35,520 nt of DNA from Acidobacteriota bacterium (GTDB lineage: Bacteria; Acidobacteriota; Holophagae; Holophagales; Holophagaceae): contig JAJYMZ010000095.1 of NCBI GenBank assembly GCA_021786615.1, forward strand, positions 1 through 35,520, written 5' to 3'. Below are positions 1 to 7,908 of the stretch, in pieces. Under the pieces are notes generated by a model. That model made no database searches. It saw nothing but the letters and a program-made list of their open reading frames with translations, and was not told where the DNA came from. Both the position numbers and the translations under genes were made by a program. Every line of letters begins with the position of its first letter. Within the stretch, counting starts at the first letter, position 1.

Positions 1-620
1 GCACCTCCCACGCCACCATTCCCGATCGCATCGAGGCGGGCACGCACCTGTGCGCCGTGGCCATCGCCGGCGGCGACGTGGTGCTGGAGCGCGTGCGGCC
101 CGATGACCTGCGTTCGCTCCTGGATCAGCTGGAGCGCATGGGCTGCCTCATCACCGAGCGCGAAGGGACCGATGGGAAGCAGCTGCGCATCCAGCGGGAA
201 CCCTCGCAGAAGCTGCGGGCCCGGGACATCACCACCGCGCCTTTCCCGGCCTTCCCCACGGACCTGCAAGCTCAAGTGATGGCGGTGATGACCCAGGCCC
301 ACGGCATCAGCGTCATCAAGGAAACCATCTTCGAGAACCGCTTCCAGCACGCCATGGAGCTGGAGCGGCTTGGCGCCAATCTCCGCATTGATGGCGGCGG
401 CAGCACCGCCATCATCGCAGGCCCCGCCAAGCTCACCGGCTGCACCGTGATGGCCACGGATCTGCGGGCCTCCGCGGCCCTGGTGCTGGCGGGCCTGGTG
501 GCCGAAGGCGAGACCACCGTGGACCGCATCTATCATCTGGACCGCGGCTACGCTGGGCTGGAAAAAAAGTTGCAGAGCGTAGGCGCGCGCATTGAGCGGG
601 TCGGCGGCGGGACCACCTAG
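1..620 (+). CDS. murA: UDP-N-acetylglucosamine 1-carboxyvinyltransferase MurA (C-terminal part)
   Basis: This is the C-terminal half of MurA, which transfers enolpyruvate from PEP to UDP-GlcNAc in the first committed cytoplasmic step of peptidoglycan synthesis. The gene is cut by the left edge; the open frame runs from base 3 and gives about 205 residues of the roughly 420 usual for the family. Family hallmarks are visible: IPDRIEAGT at the left end, [11 protein letters not shown] in the middle, [13 protein letters not shown] with the conserved Asp-Leu-Arg-Ala-Ser-Ala stretch, and IYHLDRGY near the end, whose Arg belongs to the active-site region. The internal GTG at 57 is not the true start because MurA similarity continues upstream of it. 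The catalytic Cys loop would lie outside the window. The next gene converges from the other strand after 28 bp. Confidence 0.95.
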   Translation, partial: TSHATIPDRIEAGTHLCAVAIAGGDVVLERVRPDDLRSLLDQLERMGCLITEREGTDGKQLRIQREPSQKLRARDITTAPFPAFPTDLQAQVMAVMTQAHGISVIKETIFENRFQHAMELERLGANLRIDGGGSTAIIAGPAKLTGCTVMATDLRASAALVLAGLVAEGETTVDRIYHLDRGYAGLEKKLQSVGARIERVGGGTT

Positions 621-648
621 TCCGCAGGCTGGCGCAATGAGCATGACC

Positions 649-1341
649 TCAATAGATGGGCTTCGGCGTCGGCAAGGGCTTGGGCTTCACCATGGGTTTC
701 GGCTTGGTGGGATCCGTGTTCCGGGACGGCGCGGGCGCGGATGAAGGCGATGTGCCGTGGTCTTCATCAGGTTCGTAGCCGCGTGAGGTATAGTCCCGGC
801 CCGCGGGAGGGGGCGGGGGCTTGCAGTCCCGCTCGAGCCGGGCCAGTTCTTTTTGGAGGAACATGATCTCGGCCTGGTAGCCACTGACTTCTTCCATGAT
901 GTAGCCCGCCATGGTCATGTTCAGGGCCTCGAAGCGGTCCATGGCCTTGCGCCGGAAGATCACGTGGTGCTGGTCATAGGTAGCCCGGCACGCGTCCTGG
1001 TGAACTTTCTCGTGGATGCGGATGGCGGCTTCCAGGCATTTGGTGGGGGCGTTCACCGTGATATTGCAGCTGTTGTCCGTGCTTCCGGAGGCCTGGAGCG
1101 GGATGCGTCCAGGCGTGTTGATCGCGGTCATGGCCGTGTTCACCCTTGCCTGCAGGGCCACGCGGCCTGGCGTGGTGTAGGGCGTCATGGCCATCGTGAC
1201 GACCTCCTTCCCGTAGGCCTCGATGGCCGCCGTATCCCGCTTGATGCGCTCCTTGATATCCGCCTTGTCGATGCAGTCGCAGGGAGCCTGGGCGGGAAGC
1301 GGAAGGGCTGCGAGAACGAGCGCCACGATGGCATTGCGCAT
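649..1341 (-). CDS. Exported protein with HExxH motif (HEKVH) and Pro/Lys-rich tail
   Basis: I do not recognise a named family. The 230-residue product starts with a signal peptide (residues 1-19, ending near AQA), followed by a Cys-containing mature start (CDCIDK). Two short internal repeats of the form TPGR(V/I)xLQA occur around residues 58-84. HEKVH at 110-114 fits the zinc-binding HExxH pattern, and acidic residues in EEVSGYQAE (about 150-158) could supply the third ligand; this is inference. Cys residues at 92, 102, 117 and 173 suggest disulfides in an oxidising compartment. After residue 174 the tail is rich in Pro, Lys and Ser and probably unstructured. A GGGAG Shine-Dalgarno 5 nt upstream supports the ATG at 1341. 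It is divergent from another secreted HExxH protein about 500 bp away. Confidence 0.75.
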   Translation of the reverse strand: MRNAIVALVLAALPLPAQAPCDCIDKADIKERIKRDTAAIEAYGKEVVTMAMTPYTTPGRVALQARVNTAMTAINTPGRIPLQASGSTDNSCNITVNAPTKCLEAAIRIHEKVHQDACRATYDQHHVIFRRKAMDRFEALNMTMAGYIMEEVSGYQAEIMFLQKELARLERDCKPPPPPAGRDYTSRGYEPDEDHGTSPSSAPAPSRNTDPTKPKPMVKPKPLPTPKPIY

Positions 1342-1846
1342 GGGAACTCCCTATAAGGCGTGACGGATTGTTGTTATGAATGGTCCACCGGAATCCCCGC
1401 GCTTGCAAGCGCCAGAAATCCAACCTTCATCTCTTCGACCACCCCAATGGAATCTCTCCCGGATAAGAAAGAGCAACTCAAACCTTTGTCCCTCGCATAT
1501 CTGCCGCAAGCCTTCAGGGGCGTCAGCTCATGGGTTCCCGCAGTCTGCTGGATACCCACTTGGCCTTGTGCCTTTCCAGACTGGGCGGCTGCATTATTTG
1601 GGTTTTCACTTCCCAGTCAACCACCCGATCGCTTGATCAATATCGGTGAAAACCTTTATCATCCGACCGCGATTGACCGTTCGTTTCCCCTCATGGACCG
1701 TTCAAATGGGGGTTCCAGTGTAACGATCCAGCCCTGCAATCCATTGACTGGAAGGCGATGGCATTCTCCCGGGCTAAGCCCCCGGCACGCTGGATCCCCT
1801 TAAGCTTTATTCAAAGCCAACCGTAACTTCCCTATGGAGTTCAGAC
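1342..1846. other. 505-bp divergent spacer without a recognised gene
   Basis: This gap separates two divergently transcribed secreted HExxH proteins and must hold both their promoters. It is visibly less GC-rich than its surroundings. A frame open at 1360-1803 encodes a low-quality Pro/Ser/Trp-rich product without a good ribosome site, so I do not call it. I see no tRNA, phased repeat or strong terminator here. Confidence 0.5.
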
Positions 1847-2908
1847 ATGGAATGCACGAGGCATACGGTCATGACCGGCCTTCTGTTGATGGGCCTAACT
1901 GGCTTGTCCGCTCGACAGCAGCGGCCCGAGGCGCGTATCCACCTTTCGTTCATGTCTGCCGAGGCGGATACGGTACTCGAGATCCTGGATGAACGAGCCT
2001 CGGGCAAACCGGTCCTGGAAGCGGACTGGCGGCGCCTGTTCGCCACCGGGCCATACACAAGGCTGAAGAAACGCGAAGCAAGCCTGCACCGTGATTTCAC
2101 CGACGACGAATTCAAGGCGTTCGTGCTGTCGCCGGACCTCGCCAAGAAATCCAAAGAGCTTCACCGGACATTGGAAGCCTGGAAATCCGTCGACCTGGAG
2201 GCCGCGGCCAACCGCATTCTTCCCTATCTTCCTGCCCAGGCCCGCATCCGCGCCAGCGTGTTCCCGATGATCAAGCCCAAGACCAATAGTTTTGTCTTCG
2301 AAACATCAACGGACCCGGTGATCTTTCTCTACCTCGATCCTGCCACGAGCCGGGCGGAGTTCGAGAACACCGTGGCTCACGAGCTGCACCACATCGGCTT
2401 CGCGAGCATCGGGCCCGAGATGGATGGGAACCTGAAGGATCTTCCTCCTCCGGCCAAGGCTGTGGCCGAGTGGATCGGTGCTTTCGGCGAGGGCTTCGCA
2501 ATGCTGGCGGCCGCCGGAGGGCCGGACATCCATCCTCACCGAACGAGCAAGGCGACCGGCCGTGCCCGCTGGGACCGCGACATGGCCAACTTCAATGCGG
2601 ATTTGAAGACGGTGGAATCCTTCTTCCTGGACGTCCTCCACCAGAAACTGAAAACGAAGGAGGAGATCAATGCCAAGGCCTTCTCGTTTTTTGGTGTCCA
2701 AGGCCCCTGGTACACCGTGGGCTACCGCATGGCCGCCCTCATTGAAAAGCGCTTCGGCCGCCCGGCCCTCGTGGAGTGCATGGTGGATCTCCGTAAGCTC
2801 CTGCCCCGCTACAACCAAGCCGCCGCGGAGCTGAATCAAAAGGGAGAGCCCCCCCTCGCGCTGTGGTCGAAGGAGCTGTTGGACGCCATGGAGGACAAGC
2901 GGCCCTGA
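1847..2908 (+). CDS. Putative secreted zinc-dependent peptidase (DUF5700-like)
   Basis: The 353-residue product has a likely signal peptide (hydrophobic stretch about residues 9-22) and resembles the DUF5700 group of putative zinc peptidases. The key motif is HELHHIG at about 178-184 within VAHELHHIGF, a textbook HExxH site. A downstream GAFGEGFAML segment carries the Glu expected for a gluzincin-type third ligand. No protease activity can be shown from sequence, and the physiological substrate is unknown. The start is supported by GGAG 7 nt upstream of the ATG. It is followed after 151 bp by two tRNA genes and is probably monocistronic. Confidence 0.75.
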   Translation: MECTRHTVMTGLLLMGLTGLSARQQRPEARIHLSFMSAEADTVLEILDERASGKPVLEADWRRLFATGPYTRLKKREASLHRDFTDDEFKAFVLSPDLAKKSKELHRTLEAWKSVDLEAAANRILPYLPAQARIRASVFPMIKPKTNSFVFETSTDPVIFLYLDPATSRAEFENTVAHELHHIGFASIGPEMDGNLKDLPPPAKAVAEWIGAFGEGFAMLAAAGGPDIHPHRTSKATGRARWDRDMANFNADLKTVESFFLDVLHQKLKTKEEINAKAFSFFGVQGPWYTVGYRMAALIEKRFGRPALVECMVDLRKLLPRYNQAAAELNQKGEPPLALWSKELLDAMEDKRP

Positions 2909-2947
2909 GGAGGCCCCGTGCCCATGCTGCCCGGCACGTTCCAGCTG

Positions 2948-2967
2948 GTGGGGCCGGCGAGCCCCAC
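2948..2967. terminator. Candidate stem-loop downstream of the DUF5700-like gene
   Basis: A 7-bp perfect GC-rich stem (GTGGGGC / GCCCCAC) with a 6-nt loop lies 40 bp after the stop codon. There is no clear T run after it, so intrinsic termination is only possible. Confidence 0.3.
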
Positions 2968-3020
2968 TGAACCGGGCCACCACTGATCTTGAAATCAGCC
3001 CTGTCCGGCAGGATCCAGTC

Positions 3021-3048
3021 TTGCCAATCCACTCCGGCCTGCTATCCT
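3021..3048 (+). promoter_or_regulatory. Candidate sigma70-type promoter for the tRNA genes
   Basis: TTGCCA at 3021-3026 and TATCCT at 3043-3048 are separated by 16 bp and end 11 bp before the first base of tRNA-Gln. Spacing and position fit a housekeeping promoter driving both tRNAs. The call rests on consensus matching by eye. Confidence 0.4.
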
Positions 3049-3059
3049 GTTATCCCCAC

Positions 3060-3134
3060 TGGGGAGTGGTCTAACGGTAGGACAACAGATTCTGATTCTG
3101 TCAGGTGAGGGTTCAAATCCTTCCTCCCCAACCA
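3060..3134 (+). tRNA. tRNA-Gln (anticodon CTG)
   Basis: A complete cloverleaf can be drawn. The acceptor stem TGGGGAG pairs with CTCCCCA. The anticodon stem ACAGA/TCTGT encloses the loop TTCTGAT with anticodon CTG at 3092-3094. The T arm contains GGTTCAAATCC, the discriminator is A, and the CCA end is encoded (3132-3134). It is followed 66 bp later by tRNA-Glu. Confidence 0.95.
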
Positions 3135-3200
3135 ATCCGGCCCGGTAACCGGGCCCGATCCCAAAGCTCCGGCTGCGGGCTGCACCAACAGCAACACCGC

Positions 3201-3275
3201 GGTCCCATCGTCTAGTGGTTAGGACATCGCCCTCTCACGGCGGTAGCAGGGGTTCGACTCCCCTTGGGACTACCA
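3201..3275 (+). tRNA. tRNA-Glu (anticodon CTC)
   Basis: The acceptor stem GGTCCCA pairs with TGGGACT (one G-U pair). The anticodon stem TCGCC/GGCGG encloses CTCTCAC with anticodon CTC at 3234-3236. The T loop is GGTTCGACTCC, and an encoded CCA ends at 3275. It closely follows the bacterial tRNA-Glu pattern and probably shares a transcript with the preceding tRNA-Gln. Confidence 0.95.
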
Positions 3276-3278
3276 ATG

Positions 3279-3304
3279 AAGACCCCCGGAAATGCGGGGG
3301 TCTT
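3279..3304 (+). terminator. Stem-loop terminator after the tRNA pair
   Basis: A perfect 10-bp inverted repeat AAGACCCCCG / CGGGGGTCTT with a 6-nt loop begins 4 bp after the tRNA-Glu CCA. The T run after the stem is weak, but position and stem stability suit a terminator for the tRNA transcript. Confidence 0.7.
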
Positions 3305-3381
3305 CGCGCATTTGAATGGTAGAGTCTGAGGACTAAACAGAGCCATCGGGCATACATCGGGCAAAGGTGTTCCGGGCGTTT

Positions 3382-3549
3382 TTACATTCGAAGCTCTTGT
3401 GCCGATGCTGTCCTTTTGGGTTCTTCTGGCCACAGGTTGGGGTCTTCGAGTGCCTCCAACACTTTTCGGATGTTGTTCTTAAGGTGTTCTGGTCGCTCTG
3501 ACAACTTGGCCGCCGCCTGAATGACCGCTAACTTTTCCTGGTTAGTCAC
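3382..3549 (-). CDS. Small hypothetical protein, 55 residues
   Basis: I recognise no family. The frame is open to an ATG at 3588, but a strong AAGGGAGA ribosome site sits just before a GTG at 3549, so I choose the GTG start. The product begins VTNQEKLAVIQAAAKL and is charged, Ala/Leu/Glu-rich and probably helical (KNNIRKVLEALEDPN), with a polar C-terminus. It has no signal peptide, membrane segment or metal motif. It lies between the tRNA pair and the hybrid kinase gene, on the kinase strand. The good ribosome site and sensible composition argue for a real small protein; lack of homology evidence keeps confidence modest. Confidence 0.45.
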   Translation of the reverse strand: MTNQEKLAVIQAAAKLSERPEHLKNNIRKVLEALEDPNLWPEEPKRTASAQELRM

Positions 3550-3630
3550 GCGCTCTCCCTTTGGGTTGATAGCGTCACAACCATACACCCGTTAGCCTTC
3601 CGGGCGGTGAGGCTTTGCGTCGCGCCATCC

Positions 3631-5553
3631 TTACTTCGCTAGGGCCCTCAACAGGGCATCTTTGAGCTGTTCCCGCGAGTAGGGTTTCGCCAGGAAGACG
3701 CCGGTCCAATCCCCCGGGATCTCCTGCTCGCTATAGCCGCTGCACAGGACCACCGGCAGGTCTGGATGGTCTTGCTTCAGCGCGGCAAGCGTCTGCCGGC
3801 CATCCATCCTCGGCATCATGAGGTCCAGGATCATGATGGAAAAAGCTTCCCCGGAGTCCAGCTTCTCCAGCGCCTCGGCACCATCACAGGCGAGGTCCAC
3901 CTGGCAACCCATGCTCTCCAGGAGATGGCGCGTGGAGTCCCGGATGTTTGCTTCGTCATCCACCAGCAGAACGCGAAGCCCTGCCCCCAGGGCTGCTTGG
4001 ATCTCCACGGTCTCTGCCTTGGCCAGGGCAGGGGCTCCCGCGCTGGGAAAGAAGAGGCGGAAGGTGGTGCCTTCGCCGGGAGTGGTGTTCATCCCCAGGG
4101 CGCCGTGGTGGGAGCGCAGGATCCCCAGCAGGGCCGAGAGCCCGAGGCCCCGGCCGGCATCTTTGGTGGAGAAGAAGGGCTCGAAGATCCGCGTCTGGAA
4201 TTCCGGGGCGATGCCACACCCCGTGTCGCTCACATCCAAGTACACGTAGGCTCCGGGCCTGGGCGGAAGTTCCGCGCGGAGACCCGCCGCATCGGAGGCG
4301 TCCAGGGTGGCCATCCCCGTGGCGATGCGGATGCGCCCCGGCTGGTCCCCGATGGCGTCCGCAGCGTTGGTGACCAGGTTCAGCAGCACCTGCTGCAGCT
4401 GGGCGGCGTCGCCCTCCACCGACGGCAAGTCCTCGGCGAGATCCAGGTCCAGCTGGATCTTCTTCGATAGAGACGAGGCGAGCAGCGCGGCCATTTGGCG
4501 GGCCACCCGGCTCAGGTCCGTGGGCCCCACCACGAAACGGCCCCGGCCTGAATAGGCGAGCATCTGCTGGGTCAGGTCCGTGGCCCGGTCCAGGATGCCC
4601 TTGAGGATCTTGAGGTGTTCCTGAGCCTTGTGGCCATCCGGCAAATCCAGAGTTGCCAGGTCGAGACGGCCCATCATGGCGGTCATGAGGTTGTTGAAGT
4701 CGTGGGCGATGCCCCCGGCGAGGATGCCCAGGCTCTCCAGCTTCTGCGCGTGTAAAACCCGATGCTCCAACTCCAGGCGTTCCTGCTCTTCCCGCTTGCG
4801 GTCGGTGATATCGCGCCAGGTGGTATAGAGCATCTCCCGGCCGCTGAACGGGAAGGGCGTGAGGGTGACCTCCACGGGGAAGTCCTCGCCGTCGGTCCGC
4901 CGGTGCATCCATTCGAAACGATGGCCCCCCTTTACGTGGGCCAACTGGATCATCTCGAGGGCCTTCTCAGAACTGGGGCGCCCGTCGGGTTGGGCGGGGG
5001 GCGAGAGTTCCCAGGGGTGCATCCGCATCAATTCCGGCTCGCTGCAGCGCATCATCTCCAGCACCGCTGGGTTGCAGTCCACGAACCGGTCCCCGTCGAG
5101 GAGCAGGATGCCGTCGTAACTTTTCTGGTAGATCTGGCGGAACTTCTCCTCGCTTTCCCGGAGCGCCGTTTCAGCCAGCTTCCGGTCCGTGACATCCCGC
5201 CCTTCCGGAAAGAGCCAGCGGACCTGCCCCGAGCCGTCCCGGTAGGGCGTCAGGGAAAAATCCACCACCCTCAAGGTCCCATCCACACCGCGGTGGGTCG
5301 CTTCCAGACGGACGAAGGTGCCTGCGGAGGCCTTCGCGATAGCTTCTTTCACTTCCGCCTGGGCTTTGGGATCGTGAGACCACCAGGGTGTCTCCCAGAA
5401 GGGCTTGCCGGCGACTTCCTCCTCCCGTTTCCCGATGAGGGCCAGGGCGGAGCGGTTGGTTACGAGGATGCTTCCTTCAGCGTCCAGGACTCCCATCAAC
5501 TGGAAGGCGTGTTCGAACAGGGCTTCGAGCATCTCTGGGGGACGCGATTCCAA
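3631..5553 (-). CDS. Hybrid sensor histidine kinase (PAS-PAS-HisKA-HATPase-REC)
   Basis: This 640-residue cytoplasmic-type kinase has two PAS domains (about 8-125 and 135-253), a HisKA domain with phosphoacceptor His284 in GGIAHDFNN, a HATPase domain with N396 (NLVTNAADA), DTGCGIAP and GRGLGLS, and a C-terminal receiver. The receiver has acidic pocket DDE (532-534), phosphoacceptor Asp577 (ILDLMMPRMDG) and Lys623 (LAKPY). No membrane segment is seen, so it probably senses an internal signal through PAS. The frame stays open to 5811, but that would overlap the divergent GGDEF gene. TTG at 5553 has AGGAG 5 nt upstream and is the best start; an ATG at 5532 has no good site. No separate response regulator is adjacent, so the output may be phosphotransfer or local signalling with the divergent diguanylate cyclase. 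Confidence 0.92.
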   Translation of the reverse strand: MESRPPEMLEALFEHAFQLMGVLDAEGSILVTNRSALALIGKREEEVAGKPFWETPWWSHDPKAQAEVKEAIAKASAGTFVRLEATHRGVDGTLRVVDFSLTPYRDGSGQVRWLFPEGRDVTDRKLAETALRESEEKFRQIYQKSYDGILLLDGDRFVDCNPAVLEMMRCSEPELMRMHPWELSPPAQPDGRPSSEKALEMIQLAHVKGGHRFEWMHRRTDGEDFPVEVTLTPFPFSGREMLYTTWRDITDRKREEQERLELEHRVLHAQKLESLGILAGGIAHDFNNLMTAMMGRLDLATLDLPDGHKAQEHLKILKGILDRATDLTQQMLAYSGRGRFVVGPTDLSRVARQMAALLASSLSKKIQLDLDLAEDLPSVEGDAAQLQQVLLNLVTNAADAIGDQPGRIRIATGMATLDASDAAGLRAELPPRPGAYVYLDVSDTGCGIAPEFQTRIFEPFFSTKDAGRGLGLSALLGILRSHHGALGMNTTPGEGTTFRLFFPSAGAPALAKAETVEIQAALGAGLRVLLVDDEANIRDSTRHLLESMGCQVDLACDGAEALEKLDSGEAFSIMILDLMMPRMDGRQTLAALKQDHPDLPVVLCSGYSEQEIPGDWTGVFLAKPYSREQLKDALLRALAK

Positions 5554-5743
5554 TCGAGCTCCTGGGATTTGACTTGAAGGTACGACAAGTTCCAGGATTG
5601 GGAAGCAAAGAAGTTTTTGCCGAATCGAGGATGAAATCTCTGCGCTGGCTCCAAGGCCAGGGCGGAGGCTGCCGGATGGGGCAATCCTTCGCGGCCGCCC
5701 CAATCCTTGAGGTGCTACCCTTGGCCTATTCCCCGCCAACGGC

Positions 5744-6697
5744 ATGAACCCGAAACGCCCCACCCAAGAAAACACCTTCGATCTGGACGGCGCCACCATG
5801 GCGACCGGCACGGGTTACGTCCGCCCCAATGCTCCTGCGGAGGAGTGGGCCTTGATCCGCTACGTGGGGCATCCCATCGGTGAAGTCATCAACCTGCGGC
5901 CCAGCGGCATGATCATCGGCCGCTCAGCGGACAACGACATCTGCCTGGCGGAGGCCGAAGTGAGCCGCCGGCATTCGCGGCTGGATGTGGTGATGGAAGG
6001 GGGGCAGGCCGTCTCAGTCACCCTGCAGGATCTGGACTCCACCAACGGCACCTTTGTGAACGGGAAAAGGCTGGCGCCCAATGCCGAGCCCACGGTGCTG
6101 CACAACGGCGATGTGGTGCGCGTCGGCAGCCATGCCTTCAAGCTGAAGCGGCTGGACGACATGGAACGCCACTATCACGAAGTCGTCCTGACGCAGACCA
6201 CCATTGACCCGCTCACGGGCGTGGGGAATCGCGCCACGGTGCTGGGCCACCTGGAGAAGCATTTCGATCTGGCGCGGCGCTACAAGCGCCCCCTTTCGGT
6301 GATCCTCGCGGATCTGGACTTCTTCAAGGCCGTCAACGACACCTATGGCCACGCCACGGGGGATCTGGTGCTGCAAACCTTCGGCGTGATCCTCCTGGGG
6401 CGGCTGCGGGGCAGCGACCAGGTGGGCCGCCTCGGCGGGGAAGAATTCCTGGTGGTGCTTCCCGAGACCCACGGCCACGAAGCGGTGAGCGTGGCGGAAA
6501 ATCTGCGCAATGCCATCAAGACCGAGCCCGTGAGCCGCCCCGATGGCACCCCTTTCTACGTGAAGGTCAGCTTGGGGGTGGCCCAGATCCAGGACGGCGA
6601 TGCCAATGCGGGCTCCCTGCTGGCAAGGTCCGACGTGGCCCTCTACCGCGCGAAAAACCTCGGCCGCGACCGCGTGGAATTCGATTCTCCGCTTTGA
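5744..6697 (+). CDS. FHA-GGDEF diguanylate cyclase
   Basis: The 317-residue soluble protein joins a phosphothreonine-binding FHA domain (about 39-137, with IIGRSADNDI, SRRHSRL and STNGTFVNG) to a GGDEF domain (about 153-315). The catalytic motif is GGEEF at 231-235, and an RGSD inhibitory-site motif at 222-225 is exactly five residues upstream. It should therefore make cyclic di-GMP from two GTP and be subject to product inhibition. The FHA domain implies control by binding a phosphorylated partner. It is divergent from a hybrid histidine kinase, with 190 bp between them. The ATG at 5744 lacks a clear ribosome site; ATG at 5798 is an alternative that keeps both domains. Confidence 0.92.
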   Translation: MNPKRPTQENTFDLDGATMATGTGYVRPNAPAEEWALIRYVGHPIGEVINLRPSGMIIGRSADNDICLAEAEVSRRHSRLDVVMEGGQAVSVTLQDLDSTNGTFVNGKRLAPNAEPTVLHNGDVVRVGSHAFKLKRLDDMERHYHEVVLTQTTIDPLTGVGNRATVLGHLEKHFDLARRYKRPLSVILADLDFFKAVNDTYGHATGDLVLQTFGVILLGRLRGSDQVGRLGGEEFLVVLPETHGHEAVSVAENLRNAIKTEPVSRPDGTPFYVKVSLGVAQIQDGDANAGSLLARSDVALYRAKNLGRDRVEFDSPL

Positions 6698-6708
6698 TTC
6701 TCTGTTCC

Positions 6709-7902
6709 ATGAATCCACCCCTCATCCCGGCCGCAGCGGCCCGCCGTCTGTTCATGGGCGCCCAAGGGCTGCTGGAGAACCCGGCAAGACCGGCCACCAA
6801 GGCTTCGCTACTGAAGCTCGTCAGGCGCCTGGGCTTCGTGCAGATGGATTCCATCAACGTGGTGGAACGGGCCCATCACCTGACGCTGCACACCCGGATG
6901 GACTCCTACCGGCAGCCCCAATTCGAGCGGGCGCTGGAAAAGGACCGGTCCCTGTTCGAGCACTGGACCCACGATGCCTCGGCCATTCCGGTGGAGTGGT
7001 TCCCCCACTGGAAGCCGCGTTTCAGGCGGGACGAAGCGCGCATCCTGGGCAATGCCTGGTGGCAGTACCATTTCCGCGGCATTGACGGAGATCAGGTGGT
7101 GGCGCAGGTCCTGGAGCGCATCACCCGCGAAGGCCCACTGAAAAGCGCCGACTTCGAGCATCCTGAAAAACGCGGCCCCTGGTGGGGCTGGAAACCCCAG
7201 AAGGCGGCGCTTGATTATCTGTGGCGCATCGGAGAGTTGGCCATCGCCCGGCGCGTCCATTTCCACAAGCTCTACGATCTGACGGAACGGGTGCTGCCGG
7301 CTCAACGCGCCGCGCCCGAACCCGATGAAGATGCGCATATCCATTGGGCCTGCTCATCGGCCCTGGAGCGCTTGGGTGTGGCTTCGCCCAAAGAAATGGC
7401 GGCTTTCTGGGCCGTCCTGGAGGTCCCCCAGGTCCAGGCCTGGTGCGAGAGGGAGGCCAGGGCCGGCCGCATTGTCGCGGTGATGGTGGAAGGCGCTGAT
7501 GGCTCCAAACCCCGGCCCGCTTATGCGGCTGTGGATTGGGAGAAGCTGTTGAAGCAGCTGCCGGACGCGCCGGACCGCACGCGGCTGCTATGCCCCTTTG
7601 ACCCCGTACTGAGGGACCGTGCGCGGGCCCTGAGGCTCTTCGGCTTTGATTACCGCTTCGAGGCCTTCGTGCCGGATGGCAAGCGGGCTTATGGCTATTT
7701 CGTGCTGCCGATCCTGGAAGGCGCAAAAATCCTGGGCCGCCTGGATCCGAAATTCCATCGGGAAAAGGACCTGCTGGAAATCAAGGGCCTCTGGTGGGAG
7801 CCCGGCGTGAAAGCCACCAGGGCCCGGAAGAAGGCCCTGGAAGACGCGCTCGAGCGATTGGCGAAATTCATCGGCGCGACCGAGTTGCGGCTGCCCCAAT
7901 GA
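6709..7902 (+). CDS. ycaQ: Winged-helix DNA glycosylase of the YcaQ/AlkX (HTH_42) family
   Basis: The product (397 residues) belongs to the HTH_42/YcaQ family of multi-winged-helix glycosylases that act on alkylated bases and interstrand crosslinks. The motif QMD at residues 45-47 in FVQMDSINVVERAHH matches the Q-hydrophobic-D form of the E. coli YcaQ (AlkX) branch rather than the QxQ form of AlkZ. Other family blocks are LFEHWTHDASAIP, YLWRIGELAIARR, LLCPFDPVLRDRARALRLFGFDYRFE and a C-terminal LxGRLDPKFHRE segment. The chosen ATG is 12 bp after the stop of the GGDEF gene; an upstream in-frame TTG at 6694 would overlap that stop. The ribosome site is weak for both. It converges on holB with only 6 bp between stops. 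Confidence 0.88.
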   Translation: MNPPLIPAAAARRLFMGAQGLLENPARPATKASLLKLVRRLGFVQMDSINVVERAHHLTLHTRMDSYRQPQFERALEKDRSLFEHWTHDASAIPVEWFPHWKPRFRRDEARILGNAWWQYHFRGIDGDQVVAQVLERITREGPLKSADFEHPEKRGPWWGWKPQKAALDYLWRIGELAIARRVHFHKLYDLTERVLPAQRAAPEPDEDAHIHWACSSALERLGVASPKEMAAFWAVLEVPQVQAWCEREARAGRIVAVMVEGADGSKPRPAYAAVDWEKLLKQLPDAPDRTRLLCPFDPVLRDRARALRLFGFDYRFEAFVPDGKRAYGYFVLPILEGAKILGRLDPKFHREKDLLEIKGLWWEPGVKATRARKKALEDALERLAKFIGATELRLPQ

Positions 7903-7908
7903 GCTGAA

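Noticed and set aside
1360-1803. Possible 147-residue gene in the 1342-1846 gap
   Set aside because: Its Pro/Ser/Trp-rich product has no sensible hydrophobic pattern, no ribosome site was seen, and it occupies a divergent promoter region.
3590-3630. Integron attC-like site near the small 55-residue gene
   Set aside because: GTTAGCC does not fit the GTTRRRY core and no paired inverse core or integrase is present.
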